DNA of 64,000 bases from JAAFHI01 sp039793685 (GTDB lineage Bacteria; Acidobacteriota; Blastocatellia; Chloracidobacteriales; Chloracidobacteriaceae). Made by a program: the position numbers and the translations under genes. The stretch is taken from assembly GCA_039793685.1 (NCBI GenBank), contig JBDRAL010000020.1, positions 39,001-103,000 on the forward strand, in the 5' to 3' direction. Under the pieces are notes generated by a model that worked only from the letters and a program-made list of their open reading frames with translations, made no database searches and had not been told where the DNA came from. Below, piece by piece: positions 9,041 to 16,828 of the stretch. How positions within the stretch are numbered: position 1 is the stretch's first letter; the number at the start of each line of letters is the position of its first letter.

Positions 9041-9069
9041 TTGACAGTGCCTGTTCCCGCTCCCACACT
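9041..9069 (+). promoter_or_regulatory. Possible promoter of the HtrA gene
   Basis: A perfect -35 box, TTGACA at 9041-9046, is followed after 17 nt by CACACT (9064-9069), a poor -10. It lies 44 nt before the htrA start in the 204-nt divergent spacer. The weak -10 would suit an alternative sigma factor or an activator, but this is speculative. Confidence 0.3.
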
Positions 9070-9112
9070 GCGGAACACAGGTCCGAATCGTTTCAGGAGA
9101 AGTATCCACCCG

Positions 9113-10657
9113 ATGAGCAACCGCCCGTTTTTCGCTCTGTTCAACCGTCTTTCCAGCGTGGCGCTGGTCGGCGCGCTCGTAACCGCCGCCGGAATCGGTA
9201 GCTGGATGGTCATCGCGCAAACGCGCAAGGCCACCGGTCCCGACCTTTCGAATCTCCGGGTGGTCAGTCGAACCGAAGGCATGCCTGCCGGACCGGCATC
9301 CGACCTTTCGAACATCTTCAAGAAAGTTACCAAGGCGGTCAAACCCTCTGTCGTCAGCATTCGGGTGGTGGAAACGGTTTCGAACGATTTCTTCCGCAAC
9401 GGTCACCCGAGCGTTCCGGGAATGGAAGACGGCTTCAAACAGCGGGGAACCGGATCGGGTTTCATCATCAGTCCCGAGGGCTACATCGTGACCAACGACC
9501 ATGTGGTCGGGAAAGCCGACCGCATCGAGGTCACGCTCGACGGAGGCCGGGAGGTGCTGGCCAAGCTGGTCGGGACCGATCCGCAAACCGATCTCGCCGT
9601 CATCAAGATTGATGAAAACGGCCTGCCGCCCGTCACCCTCGGCAATCCCGAGGAAATGGAACAGGGCGACTGGGTGATGGCCATCGGGTCTCCGTTCGGT
9701 CTTCAGCAGACCATCACGGTCGGCGTCATCAGCGCCACCGGACGCGACCTGCCGAGTTCACGGACCAGCCGGTTCGTACAAAACAACCGCTTCCTCCAGA
9801 CCGATGCCTCGATCAACCCCGGCAATTCGGGCGGACCGCTCGTCAACCTGCGCGGCGAAGTGGTCGGGGTCAATACGATGATTCTCTCCGAATCGGGCGG
9901 AAGCGAAGGCGTCGGCTTCGCGATTCCCTCCGACCTGGTGGCGAAAGTCTGTCGGAAACTGATTCTCGAAGGGCGCGTCCGGCGGGGCTGGCTCGGGGTC
10001 AGCCTGCGGACCAAGCCGATGACCGACGCCGAAGCAAAGGCGCTCAACCTGCCCTCGGCGGACGGTGCGCTCATTCAGGACACCACCAGCGACGATACCC
10101 CGGCGGCCAAGGCCGGCATCCAGGCGGGCGACTTCATCACGAACTTCAACGGAACGCCCATCCATAACGAGAAAGACCTCACCACCACCGTCGCCGAAAC
10201 CGAAATCGGCAAATCGGTCACGGTCGAACTGATTCGCGAAGGCAAGCCGATAAAGGTTCAAGTGGTCATCGCGGAGCGTCCGGCGGCGCTCACTCAGGCG
10301 AACCCGGTGCCGGTTGAAAAGGACAAAAAAGAAGGTGACAAGAACGACAAGCCAAAGCCGCGCAATCTGCTGGGCCTGTCCATCGCTCCACTGACCCCGG
10401 ACAGCCTCGCCCGCCTGAAACCGCGCCAGTCCAACGGCGTCCTCGTCGAATCGGTCATCGGCGGCGGTCCTTCCGATGAAGCCGGGCTGCGAAAGGGCAT
10501 GATCATCCACAGCATCAACAAACAGCCGATCAGCTCACCCGAGGATTTCGAGCGCCTTACCGCAAACCTCAAGCCGGGCAGCGTCATCGTGATTGCGGTC
10601 GAGATTCAACTGGACGGACGCTGGGAGTACCGTTACCCGACCATCACCATCGAATAG
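9113..10657 (+). CDS. htrA: HtrA/DegP-family serine protease with two PDZ domains
   Basis: This is a periplasmic or membrane-anchored protein-quality-control protease. The 514-aa protein has an N-terminal hydrophobic segment (about 12-35) and a trypsin-like domain with the triad His130 (TNDHVVG), Asp160 (TDLAVIKID) and Ser239 (NPGNSGGP). PDZ1 follows (RGWLGVSLRTKP to VTVELIREGKP). A Lys/Asp-rich linker (KDKKEGDKNDKPKP) leads to PDZ2 (GVLVESVIGGGPSDEAGLRKGM). The start at 9113 is preceded by CAGGAGA. A longer upstream frame is antisense to the permease gene and is rejected. It converges on the HU gene across a shared terminator. Confidence 0.95.
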   Translation: MSNRPFFALFNRLSSVALVGALVTAAGIGSWMVIAQTRKATGPDLSNLRVVSRTEGMPAGPASDLSNIFKKVTKAVKPSVVSIRVVETVSNDFFRNGHPSVPGMEDGFKQRGTGSGFIISPEGYIVTNDHVVGKADRIEVTLDGGREVLAKLVGTDPQTDLAVIKIDENGLPPVTLGNPEEMEQGDWVMAIGSPFGLQQTITVGVISATGRDLPSSRTSRFVQNNRFLQTDASINPGNSGGPLVNLRGEVVGVNTMILSESGGSEGVGFAIPSDLVAKVCRKLILEGRVRRGWLGVSLRTKPMTDAEAKALNLPSADGALIQDTTSDDTPAAKAGIQAGDFITNFNGTPIHNEKDLTTTVAETEIGKSVTVELIREGKPIKVQVVIAERPAALTQANPVPVEKDKKEGDKNDKPKPRNLLGLSIAPLTPDSLARLKPRQSNGVLVESVIGGGPSDEAGLRKGMIIHSINKQPISSPEDFERLTANLKPGSVIVIAVEIQLDGRWEYRYPTITIE

Positions 10658-10707
10658 ACCGGACAATCGTCGAGGGCTTCCCGAGCGGTAGCCCTCCCGA
10701 CAAAGAG

Positions 10708-10743
10708 AAAGGGCGCGTGAAGCAAATGCTCCATGCGCCCTTT
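10708..10743. terminator. Hairpin terminator between convergent htrA and HU genes
   Basis: AAAGGGCGC (10708-10716) and GCGCCCTTT (10735-10743) form a perfect 9-bp outer stem. The 18-nt interior can partly pair further (AGC-AAAT-GCT). The runs of A and T at the stem base suit termination in both directions. Confidence 0.75.
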
Positions 10744-10769
10744 CCCGTTGAAGCGTTTCGGAAATCCGA

Positions 10770-11168
10770 TTACTTCTCGAAACCGGCGGCCTTCTTGACG
10801 GAAGCCGAGATCACGAACTTCAGACGCTTGCGCGCCTTGATCTTGATCTTTTCACCGGTGCGCGGATTGCGGCCTTCGCGGGCCTTGTACTCGCGAACGA
10901 CGAGCTTGCCGATGCCGGGGATCGTGAAACCGACCTTGGCCTGAGCAGCAGCGAGCGTCGCCAGATCATCGAACAGGTCCTTGATCTTGGCTTTCGGCAC
11001 GTCATGCTTTTCAGCAAAATGCGCGATCAGCGCGGTCTTGGTCATCGGCCCCTTCGGAGCCGCGGCCTTTTTGGCCGGAGCGGCTTTCTTCGCGGGAGCA
11101 GCCTTGGCCGGAGCGGCTTTGGCGGGAGCAGCCTTCTTCGCCGGAGCGGCGGGTTTCTTGGCAGCCAT
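10770..11168 (-). CDS. HU-family DNA-binding protein with Lys/Ala-rich N-terminal tail
   Basis: The 132-aa nucleoid protein has two parts. Residues 1-41 are low-complexity repeats of AAPAKKAAPAKA type, like a histone H1 tail. Residues 42-132 form an HU/IHF fold, recognised by MTKTALIAHFAEKH and by the DNA-arm motif GRNPRTGEKIKIKARKRLKF. The tail is N-terminal, whereas in many actinobacterial HU homologues it is C-terminal. The ATG at 11168 has AGGAGG 8 nt upstream. A good promoter lies 75-110 nt further upstream, consistent with high expression. Confidence 0.93.
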   Translation of the reverse strand: MAAKKPAAPAKKAAPAKAAPAKAAPAKKAAPAKKAAAPKGPMTKTALIAHFAEKHDVPKAKIKDLFDDLATLAAAQAKVGFTIPGIGKLVVREYKAREGRNPRTGEKIKIKARKRLKFVISASVKKAAGFEK

Positions 11169-11248
11169 GGATCTTTCCTCCTGAGTGTGAGTGATTCGCA
11201 CGTTGTGTTTTTTGGTTTTTCCCTTGGAACCGGGAAAGAACTGCCCCG

Positions 11249-11277
11249 AATCTAGCCACAGCACCGCATGAAATCAA
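11249..11277 (-). promoter_or_regulatory. Promoter of the HU gene
   Basis: Read on the minus strand, TTGATT (11277-11272) and TAGATT (11254-11249) are separated by exactly 17 nt. Transcription would begin near 11242 and give a leader of about 75 nt that includes the strong ribosome binding site. Confidence 0.55.
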
Positions 11278-11455
11278 GGGATTTTTGATGAAATCCACTG
11301 CTAATTGCGTTGAAATCAGTGAAAATACCAATATCGGGTGGCCCTCACGTTGTGGTCACGGGGTTGCGTCATACCATTCGGAGTGGATGACAAGCGGACG
11401 CCTCCATGTAGAATTACAGGCGCTCATCCCACTTTCCTCCATACTGTTTTCATCA

Positions 11456-13099
11456 ATGAAAATCGCACTCGCCCAGATCAACACCACCGTCGGAGATTTC
11501 GCCTCGAACGCGGCCAAAATTCGTGACTTCAGCCTGCGGGCCGTCGCGGAGGGTGCCGACCTCGTCGTCTTCCCCGAACTCACGATCACCGGCTATCCGC
11601 CGATGGATCTGCTCGACAAACCGTCGTTCATTGCGCGCAATCTCGAAACGCTCGACGAGATCGCCGCCTTCACCGCGACCATCGGCGCAGGCATCATCAT
11701 CGGCTTCGTGGCAGAGAATCCGGAAGACTTCGGCAAGCCGCTGTTCAACGCCGCGGCGCTCATCGAAGGCGGCGAAGTCCGGGCCATCCGCTACAAGTCG
11801 CTCCTGCCGACCTATGATGTCTTCGACGAAGGCCGCTACTTCCAGCCCGCCGAAACCCGTTCGACGGTTCCGTTCCGCAACACGCGGCTTGGCCTTCACA
11901 TCTGCGAGGATGCGTGGAACAGCCGCGATTTCTGGGAAACCCATCTCTACGACCTGGACCCGGTCGCCGAACTCGCCCAACAACAGGCCGACATCCTCGT
12001 CAACATTTCGGGATCGCCGTTCTATCGCGGAAAAGGCAAGGTCAGGCGCGAAATGATGGCCGAGTACGCCAAACGCTTCGGCGTGCCGGTGGTACTCGTC
12101 AATCAGATCGGCGGTAACGACAGCCTCGTGTTCGACGGTCGAAGCTTCGCGCTCAACGCGCAGGGCGAAGTCGTCGCCGAATGCCGGGCCTTCGCGGAAG
12201 ACCTTGTCGTCGTGGATACCGAAAACTGGCCCGCGCCATTTCATCCGGCGGAGACGGATGAAATCGCGGAAATTCATGACGCGCTGGTTCTCGGCGTGCG
12301 CGACTACCTCGCCAAGTGCGGCTTCAAGCGCGCGGTCATCGGACTGAGCGGCGGCATCGATTCCGCCGTCACCGCGGCCATTGCCGTCCGGGCCATCGGG
12401 AAGGAGAACGTCAGGGGCGTGGCCATGCCCTCGGCCTATTCGTCCGAACACAGTCTCGACGATGCCGCCGCCCTCGCGAAAAACCTCGACATCGCCTATC
12501 ACGTCGTCCCGATCGTGCCCGGCGTGGATGCCTTCAAAACCATGCTCGCCGATGCCTTCACGGGACGCGCGGAGGACGTGACCGAGGAAAACGTTCAGGC
12601 GCGCCTGCGCGGCGTGACGCTGATGGCCTTCTCGAACAAGTTCGGCGACATCGTTCTCACGACCGGCAACAAATCGGAACTGGCGGTGGGGTACTGCACG
12701 ATTTACGGGGATATGTGCGGCGGTCTGGCGGTGATTTCCGACCTCCCGAAAACCGATGTCTATCGGCTCGCAGCCTACATGAACCGCGACGGCGAGGTCA
12801 TCCCCAACAACACGATTGTCAAGCCGCCGTCAGCCGAACTGCGCCCCGGCCAGACCGACCAGGATTCGCTGCCGCCCTACGATGTGCTCGACGCCATACT
12901 CGAACGCTACGTCGAACAGCACCAGAGCGTCGAGGAAATCGCCGCCGCCGGGTTCGCGCCTGACACGGTGGCCTTCGTCACGCGCCTCGTGAACCGCAAC
13001 GAGTACAAACGTCAGCAGGCCGCACCCGGCATCAAAGTCACGTCGAAAGCCTTCGGACGCGGACGGCGCGTGCCCATCGCGGCGAAGATCGAGTCTTAA
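11456..13099 (+). CDS. nadE: Glutamine-dependent NAD+ synthetase
   Basis: NadE amidates nicotinic acid adenine dinucleotide to NAD+ using ATP and glutamine-derived ammonia. The 547-aa protein has an N-terminal nitrilase-type glutaminase with the triad Glu41 (FPELTITGYPP), Lys114 (YKSLLPTYDVF) and Cys150 (HICEDAW). The C-terminal synthetase has the PP-loop SGGIDS at 298-303 and the motif TTGNKSELAVGYCTIYGDMCG. The ATG at 11456 fits the family N-terminus (MKIALAQINTTVGDF); a 57-codon upstream extension does not. No Shine-Dalgarno is visible. The stop codon is followed immediately by a heptamer array. Confidence 0.96.
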   Translation: MKIALAQINTTVGDFASNAAKIRDFSLRAVAEGADLVVFPELTITGYPPMDLLDKPSFIARNLETLDEIAAFTATIGAGIIIGFVAENPEDFGKPLFNAAALIEGGEVRAIRYKSLLPTYDVFDEGRYFQPAETRSTVPFRNTRLGLHICEDAWNSRDFWETHLYDLDPVAELAQQQADILVNISGSPFYRGKGKVRREMMAEYAKRFGVPVVLVNQIGGNDSLVFDGRSFALNAQGEVVAECRAFAEDLVVVDTENWPAPFHPAETDEIAEIHDALVLGVRDYLAKCGFKRAVIGLSGGIDSAVTAAIAVRAIGKENVRGVAMPSAYSSEHSLDDAAALAKNLDIAYHVVPIVPGVDAFKTMLADAFTGRAEDVTEENVQARLRGVTLMAFSNKFGDIVLTTGNKSELAVGYCTIYGDMCGGLAVISDLPKTDVYRLAAYMNRDGEVIPNNTIVKPPSAELRPGQTDQDSLPPYDVLDAILERYVEQHQSVEEIAAAGFAPDTVAFVTRLVNRNEYKRQQAAPGIKVTSKAFGRGRRVPIAAKIES

Positions 13100-13100
13100 A

Positions 13101-13260
13101 AGTCTGGAGTCTGGAGTCTGGAGTCTGGAGTCTGGAGTCTGGAGTCTGGAGTCTGGAGTCTGGAGTCTGGAGTCTGGAGTCTGGAGTCGAGCATCCGTTT
13201 TTCACATTTTCGGTCAAGTCTTTTTCTTGACTTCAGACTCTCGACTCCAGACTCCAGACT
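13101..13260. repeat. Heptamer element with 12 perfect AGTCTGG copies
   Basis: Positions 13101-13184 are twelve uninterrupted identical AGTCTGG units, followed by AGTCGAG. After a T-rich spacer with GTCAAG/CTTGAC pairing, the opposite arm (13229-13260) carries GACTCTC and GACTCCA units. The array begins 1 nt after the nadE stop codon and the right arm ends 10 nt before the stop codon of the convergent gene. Confidence 0.95.
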
Positions 13261-13270
13261 TCTTCATTAT

Positions 13271-14041
13271 TCAGGACTTCTTCTTCACCAGCACCGCCAC
13301 CATTTCATCGTGAATCCGCCCGTTGGTGGCGAGGATTTCCGGGACGTACGAATTGAAAGGACTGCCGTTGAAGGCCGTCACCGTTCCGCCGGCCTCGGCC
13401 ACGATGAGGCTGCCGGCGGCCATGTCCCACGGGGCGAGGTTCAATTCCCAGAACCCGTCGAAGCGGCTCGCCGCCACATAACACAAATCGAGCGCCGCCG
13501 ATCCGTCGCGACGAATCGCCTGCGCCACGTCGAGAAAATCGCTGAAATGATCGAGGTTTTTCTGCGGCGACGAGCGTACGTTGTAGGGGAATCCCGTCAC
13601 CAGCAGCGCCTTGTCGAGTGAAGGCGTTTTCGACACCCGCAGCGGACGCTCGTTGAGCGTGGCCCCCTGCCCGCGCTCGGCGGCGAACATTTCATCACGC
13701 ATCGGGTCGTAAATCGCGCCCAGCACGATTTCCTTTTGATATTCCAGCGCCACCACCACGCTGAAGAACGGATAACCGTGGGCGAAATTGGTCGTCCCGT
13801 CGAGCGGGTCAACGATCCAGCGGTACTCCGACGTCGTTTCCGACAGACCGCCTTCCTCCGCCAGAATCTGATGTTTGGGGTAATGAATCGCGATCTGCTC
13901 CCGCAGAAACTTCTCGGACATCAGGTCCACTTCCGTGACCAGATCGATCTGTCCCTTGTGACGAATTTCGATGTCGCGTCCGAAGTTCTCGCGAAGAATG
14001 GACCCGGCTTCACGGGCGATGCGTTTGGCGAAAGAAAGCAT
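13271..14041 (-). CDS. Inositol monophosphatase family protein (SuhB-like)
   Basis: This is a Mg2+/Li+-dependent sugar-phosphate phosphatase of 256 aa, full family length. Metal-site residues are Glu63 (LAEEGG), the motif DPLDGTTNF (78-86) and Asp206 in WDMAAG. Substrates in the family include inositol phosphate, fructose-1,6-bisphosphate and PAP, and the sequence does not separate these. The start at 14041 follows a GGGGTTT array, so the leader is repeat-derived and no clear ribosome binding site is visible. Confidence 0.92.
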   Translation of the reverse strand: MLSFAKRIAREAGSILRENFGRDIEIRHKGQIDLVTEVDLMSEKFLREQIAIHYPKHQILAEEGGLSETTSEYRWIVDPLDGTTNFAHGYPFFSVVVALEYQKEIVLGAIYDPMRDEMFAAERGQGATLNERPLRVSKTPSLDKALLVTGFPYNVRSSPQKNLDHFSDFLDVAQAIRRDGSAALDLCYVAASRFDGFWELNLAPWDMAAGSLIVAEAGGTVTAFNGSPFNSYVPEILATNGRIHDEMVAVLVKKKS

Positions 14042-14051
14042 GGGAAAACCT

Positions 14052-14084
14052 GGGGTTTGGGGTTTGGGGTTTGGGGTTTGGGTT
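14052..14084. repeat. Heptamer array, GGGGTTT family
   Basis: Four perfect GGGGTTT units (14052-14079) and a degenerate end lie 10 nt upstream of the start codon of the phosphatase gene. The sequence after it contains GGTCAAGTC followed by T-rich DNA, a core also seen in other heptamer elements. Confidence 0.85.
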
Positions 14085-14148
14085 GAGCGTTCGTTTGGCC
14101 GTTTTCAGGTCAAGTCATTTTCGGGAATTCCGTTCGACCTGTTTTCCT

Positions 14149-14212
14149 ACTTCATCATTCATCCTTCATCGTTTCCCTGACTCCCGACTCTCGACTCCGG
14201 ACTCCAGACTTT
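14149..14212. repeat. Composite heptamer arms (CTTCATC and GACTCCA types)
   Basis: CTTCATC-type units (14149-14171) run directly into GACTCCC, GACTCTC, GACTCCG, GACTCCA units (14179-14210). The second part overlaps the 3' end of the next minus-strand gene and provides its final codons. Confidence 0.85.
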
Positions 14213-16031
14213 TTATCTCAAGGTACGCCAGTACCGACGACGGCAGCCCTTCGCGCTTGAGGTAGTCGCGTTCGAGTTCCTCAATGCGGAAGCGGTCGAG
14301 ACTGCTGTTTTCAAGGAAATCCTCGCGCACCTGGCGGTCCTGCGTGGCCACGCTCAGGGGGAGCAGTTCGTTGAGATACAGGGCTTCTTCACGGATGGCG
14401 GCCAGCACGGCGGAAAGAACGTCTTCCGAAACGGGATCGGTCGTCAGTTTCTCGTTCATCAGGCGGCGCGTGACCGCATTGCGGAGAAAAACCTGTTCGT
14501 CCTTGCCCGGCGGGTTGTTGTGGATGTCCTTGACGATGGACCGCACCGCCAAATCCACCGCCCGGTGGAGCGCGAGAAAGCGGTTGATGGCCGCGTTGCT
14601 CGCCGTAACCGCGTTGGGCAGCGTGTCGCCGTCCACCACGGCGCGGATGCCGTCCCGCAACAGTTCGAGCCGTTCCCGGCCATAGCGGTTGAGGTAGCGG
14701 TTTTCGAGCAGCGGCTCGAAGTACAAACGATTGAAAAGGCCCGGACGCATGGTTTCAAGCATGATCCGGTGTTCGGCCAGTGCCCCGACACGTTCCTCGG
14801 TCAAATCGTAATCGTCGATGAAGGCGACGCCGTTGACGATCGCGCTCAACTCGTCGTAGCGCTGAAAATGGCTCAGGACCGCGCTGAATGCCGCCATCGC
14901 CGACTCGTTTTCCTCTCCCGTCCGCCAGTGCTCGACTTCGTGGGCCAGGGTGTCGAGGGCTTCGTCGAAAAGCGTCGAGTGCCGCTCCACCGCGCACCGC
15001 TTGTATTCCATCAGTCCTTCGAGCAGGTCCACCGGCGTTTCCTCGGCCCCGTCGATGAAGAGTCCGCGCAGCCGGCGGCGCATTTCAGCGACGTAATCGG
15101 GTTCGTTTTCGGGATTGTGCCGATGACTGAACTTGCGGTCGATCCGGTCGAAGATGACCGACGGCAGTTTTTTGCGCGCGGCCAACGCGCGCAGGCGGCT
15201 GAGATTGGTCGAACCGAGTTTTTCAGGGATGGTCCGAGCGAACAGCGAGGTGAATGTCTCTTCGTACTGATCGATGAGCGTACGATTTTCCGGATGCCGT
15301 GCGATGACGTGGGTTTCGATGCGGTCATACCGTGAAGCCGGCAGGCCGAGGTCGAGTGCGAGCCGGTCGAGCGCCGCGCGGTCGGTGGACCGGATGGCCC
15401 GGCCCGGCTGGTAGATGGCGCGGAACATCCGGGCGTAGCGATGCGCCGCGATGTCGTCGAGCCGAACCAGAAACAGCGTCCAGTTCGGTACGCCCAGTTC
15501 GCGATAGAGATCGAAGGCCAGATCACGCCCGGTCGTGTCGGCGTCGAGGTCATAGCGTTTGAGAAACCGCCCCGACATCCGCAGCAGCATCTCCTGCGTT
15601 CCCCGAACGCCACCCTGAATTTCACCGGAAACGAAGAAAAAATAATTGGTCAGAATGTGACCGTCCTGAAAGACCTGATCGTAGGCCTCGGTCGCCGCCG
15701 TGTCGTCGGTGAACAGCAATCGCCGCTCTCCGTCCTCATGCCGGACCCCGAACACGATGAGCCGGTTCAACACTTCGCGTTTGACCGCGTCGGTGGCCGG
15801 TCGCTCGACGCCGAACATGTGCGCGCAGAGCGTTCCGCCCGACCCTCGCCGCGTGAGGCGATTGTCGAACAGCCGGATTTCGCTTTCACCTGAAAAGAAG
15901 CGGTCAAAACTCTGTCCGCCCTTCGTGCCCGAATCATGAAAATACCGGACGCTCAGGCTCGGACCGATGACCGTGGTGAAAAACTCGTAGCGACTCCCCC
16001 TTGTTCCGTGCAGCGAAATGTCGTGAATCAT
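14166..16031 (-). CDS. Large uncharacterised protein, TIGR04442-like
   Basis: The 621-aa, mostly helical, charged protein begins MIHDISLHGTRGSRYEFFTT. It has no signal peptide or TM segment, so it is probably cytoplasmic. From memory it resembles the uncharacterised TIGR04442 family; I cannot confirm this and no activity is known. Visible features are a beta-rich N-terminus (1-150), a helical middle rich in Arg and Glu, and KDIHNNPPGKDEQVFLRNAV near residue 520. The last codons (about SLESGVESRESGKR) are read from the AGTCTGG-type heptamer repeat, so the true family C-terminus is probably near VLAYLEIK. Another heptamer element lies 9 nt upstream of the start. Confidence 0.75.
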   Translation of the reverse strand: MIHDISLHGTRGSRYEFFTTVIGPSLSVRYFHDSGTKGGQSFDRFFSGESEIRLFDNRLTRRGSGGTLCAHMFGVERPATDAVKREVLNRLIVFGVRHEDGERRLLFTDDTAATEAYDQVFQDGHILTNYFFFVSGEIQGGVRGTQEMLLRMSGRFLKRYDLDADTTGRDLAFDLYRELGVPNWTLFLVRLDDIAAHRYARMFRAIYQPGRAIRSTDRAALDRLALDLGLPASRYDRIETHVIARHPENRTLIDQYEETFTSLFARTIPEKLGSTNLSRLRALAARKKLPSVIFDRIDRKFSHRHNPENEPDYVAEMRRRLRGLFIDGAEETPVDLLEGLMEYKRCAVERHSTLFDEALDTLAHEVEHWRTGEENESAMAAFSAVLSHFQRYDELSAIVNGVAFIDDYDLTEERVGALAEHRIMLETMRPGLFNRLYFEPLLENRYLNRYGRERLELLRDGIRAVVDGDTLPNAVTASNAAINRFLALHRAVDLAVRSIVKDIHNNPPGKDEQVFLRNAVTRRLMNEKLTTDPVSEDVLSAVLAAIREEALYLNELLPLSVATQDRQVREDFLENSSLDRFRIEELERDYLKREGLPSSVLAYLEIKSLESGVESRESGKR

Positions 16032-16040
16032 GGTTTCTTC

Positions 16041-16120
16041 AGTCTGGAGTCGAGAGTCTGGAGTCTGGAGTCAAGCCGACAGATGGATGGCCTGACTCCA
16101 GACTCTCGACTCCAGACTCC
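16041..16120. repeat. Heptamer element, AGTCTGG family, inverted arms
   Basis: Left arm 16041-16072 (AGTCTGG, AGTCGAG, AGTCTGG, AGTCTGG) and right arm 16093-16120 are complementary around a spacer of about 20 nt. Together they can form a long cruciform. It fills the gap between two minus-strand genes and touches both. Confidence 0.9.
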
Positions 16121-16124
16121 AAGA

Positions 16125-16754
16125 CTATTTCTCCGGTGTCATTTGAAGCGCGATGTTGCGCTTTTCGTCCTTCTGGACATCGACATCCTTGGTCACCGTC
16201 TTGTACCCCTTGGCCGTGGCGGTCACGCGGTAGACCGCGTCAGCGCCGGGAAAGCGGAATGCGAATTCGCCCGCCTGATTTGAAACCGTTTCGTCGAGCT
16301 TCCCTTTTTTGAGTTTCGGGTCGGTCGAGGAAATCCGCTCGATGGTCAGTTTGACATTCGCCATCGACAGGCCACGGGCATTGAAGACCGCGCCGGAGAT
16401 GATCGAGAACGACCGTTCGGCATCCATCTGAATGGGTTTGGACAGCGTCGTGGTCTTCCCCGCCGCGACGGTCTGAAGGACGTTGAGCCGCGTCGAGTTG
16501 CGTTTGTCGGCGTCGACTTCGATGACGTACGTCCCGGGCTGAAGGTCAGCGATTTTGAATTCGCCCTTGTCGTTTGTTTCGACCTGAAAGACTTCCTTCG
16601 TGGTGCTGCGCGTGGCTTTCACGGTCGCCCCCTGAATCGGCTTCTTGTCGTCGCGCGACTCGACCCGACCGGTGATGATGCCCGTCGGACCGCTCTGCGC
16701 CGACACCGCTATTCCGAACAACGAAAGGAAAAGAATCAAAAACGCCTGCTTCAT
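16125..16754 (-). CDS. Secreted protein with two carboxypeptidase-regulatory-like domains
   Basis: The 209-aa protein has a signal peptide (MKQAFLILFLSLFGIAVSA-Q) and two beta-sandwich domains of the CarboxypepD_reg/Cna-B-like type. The first (25-110) shows GIITGRVESRDDKKPIQGATV and TNDKGEFKIADLQPGTYVIEV. The second (115-209) shows GAVFNARGLSMANVKLTIE and AYRVTATAKGYKTVTKDV-like text. Such domains are structural modules of exported proteins, so no enzyme activity is expected. It lies downstream of the BNR protein on the same strand. Confidence 0.85.
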   Translation of the reverse strand: MKQAFLILFLSLFGIAVSAQSGPTGIITGRVESRDDKKPIQGATVKATRSTTKEVFQVETNDKGEFKIADLQPGTYVIEVDADKRNSTRLNVLQTVAAGKTTTLSKPIQMDAERSFSIISGAVFNARGLSMANVKLTIERISSTDPKLKKGKLDETVSNQAGEFAFRFPGADAVYRVTATAKGYKTVTKDVDVQKDEKRNIALQMTPEK

Positions 16755-16768
16755 ACATCCCCCTGATA

Positions 16769-16817
16769 CTGACTGCTAACTACTAACTACTAACTACTAA
16801 CTGCTGACCACTGACGA
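16769..16817. repeat. Heptamer array, CTAACTA family
   Basis: Seven 7-nt units in register: CTGACTG, three CTAACTA, CTAACTG, CTGACCA, CTGACGA. The decay from perfect to diverged units is visible. The inverse orientation of the same family occurs at 41768-41808. It fills most of the 74-nt gap between two exported-protein genes. Confidence 0.85.
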
Positions 16818-16828
16818 CTGGCGGCTGC

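Noticed and set aside
13101..13260. CRISPR array
   Set aside because: Units are 7 nt and contiguous with no unique spacers, and no cas genes are present. The same holds for the other heptamer loci.
14052..14084. Telomere-like or G-quadruplex element
   Set aside because: GGGGTTT units could fold as a quadruplex, but the array is internal to a chromosome-like contig and follows the same 7-bp rule as the other arrays, so the heptamer explanation is simpler.
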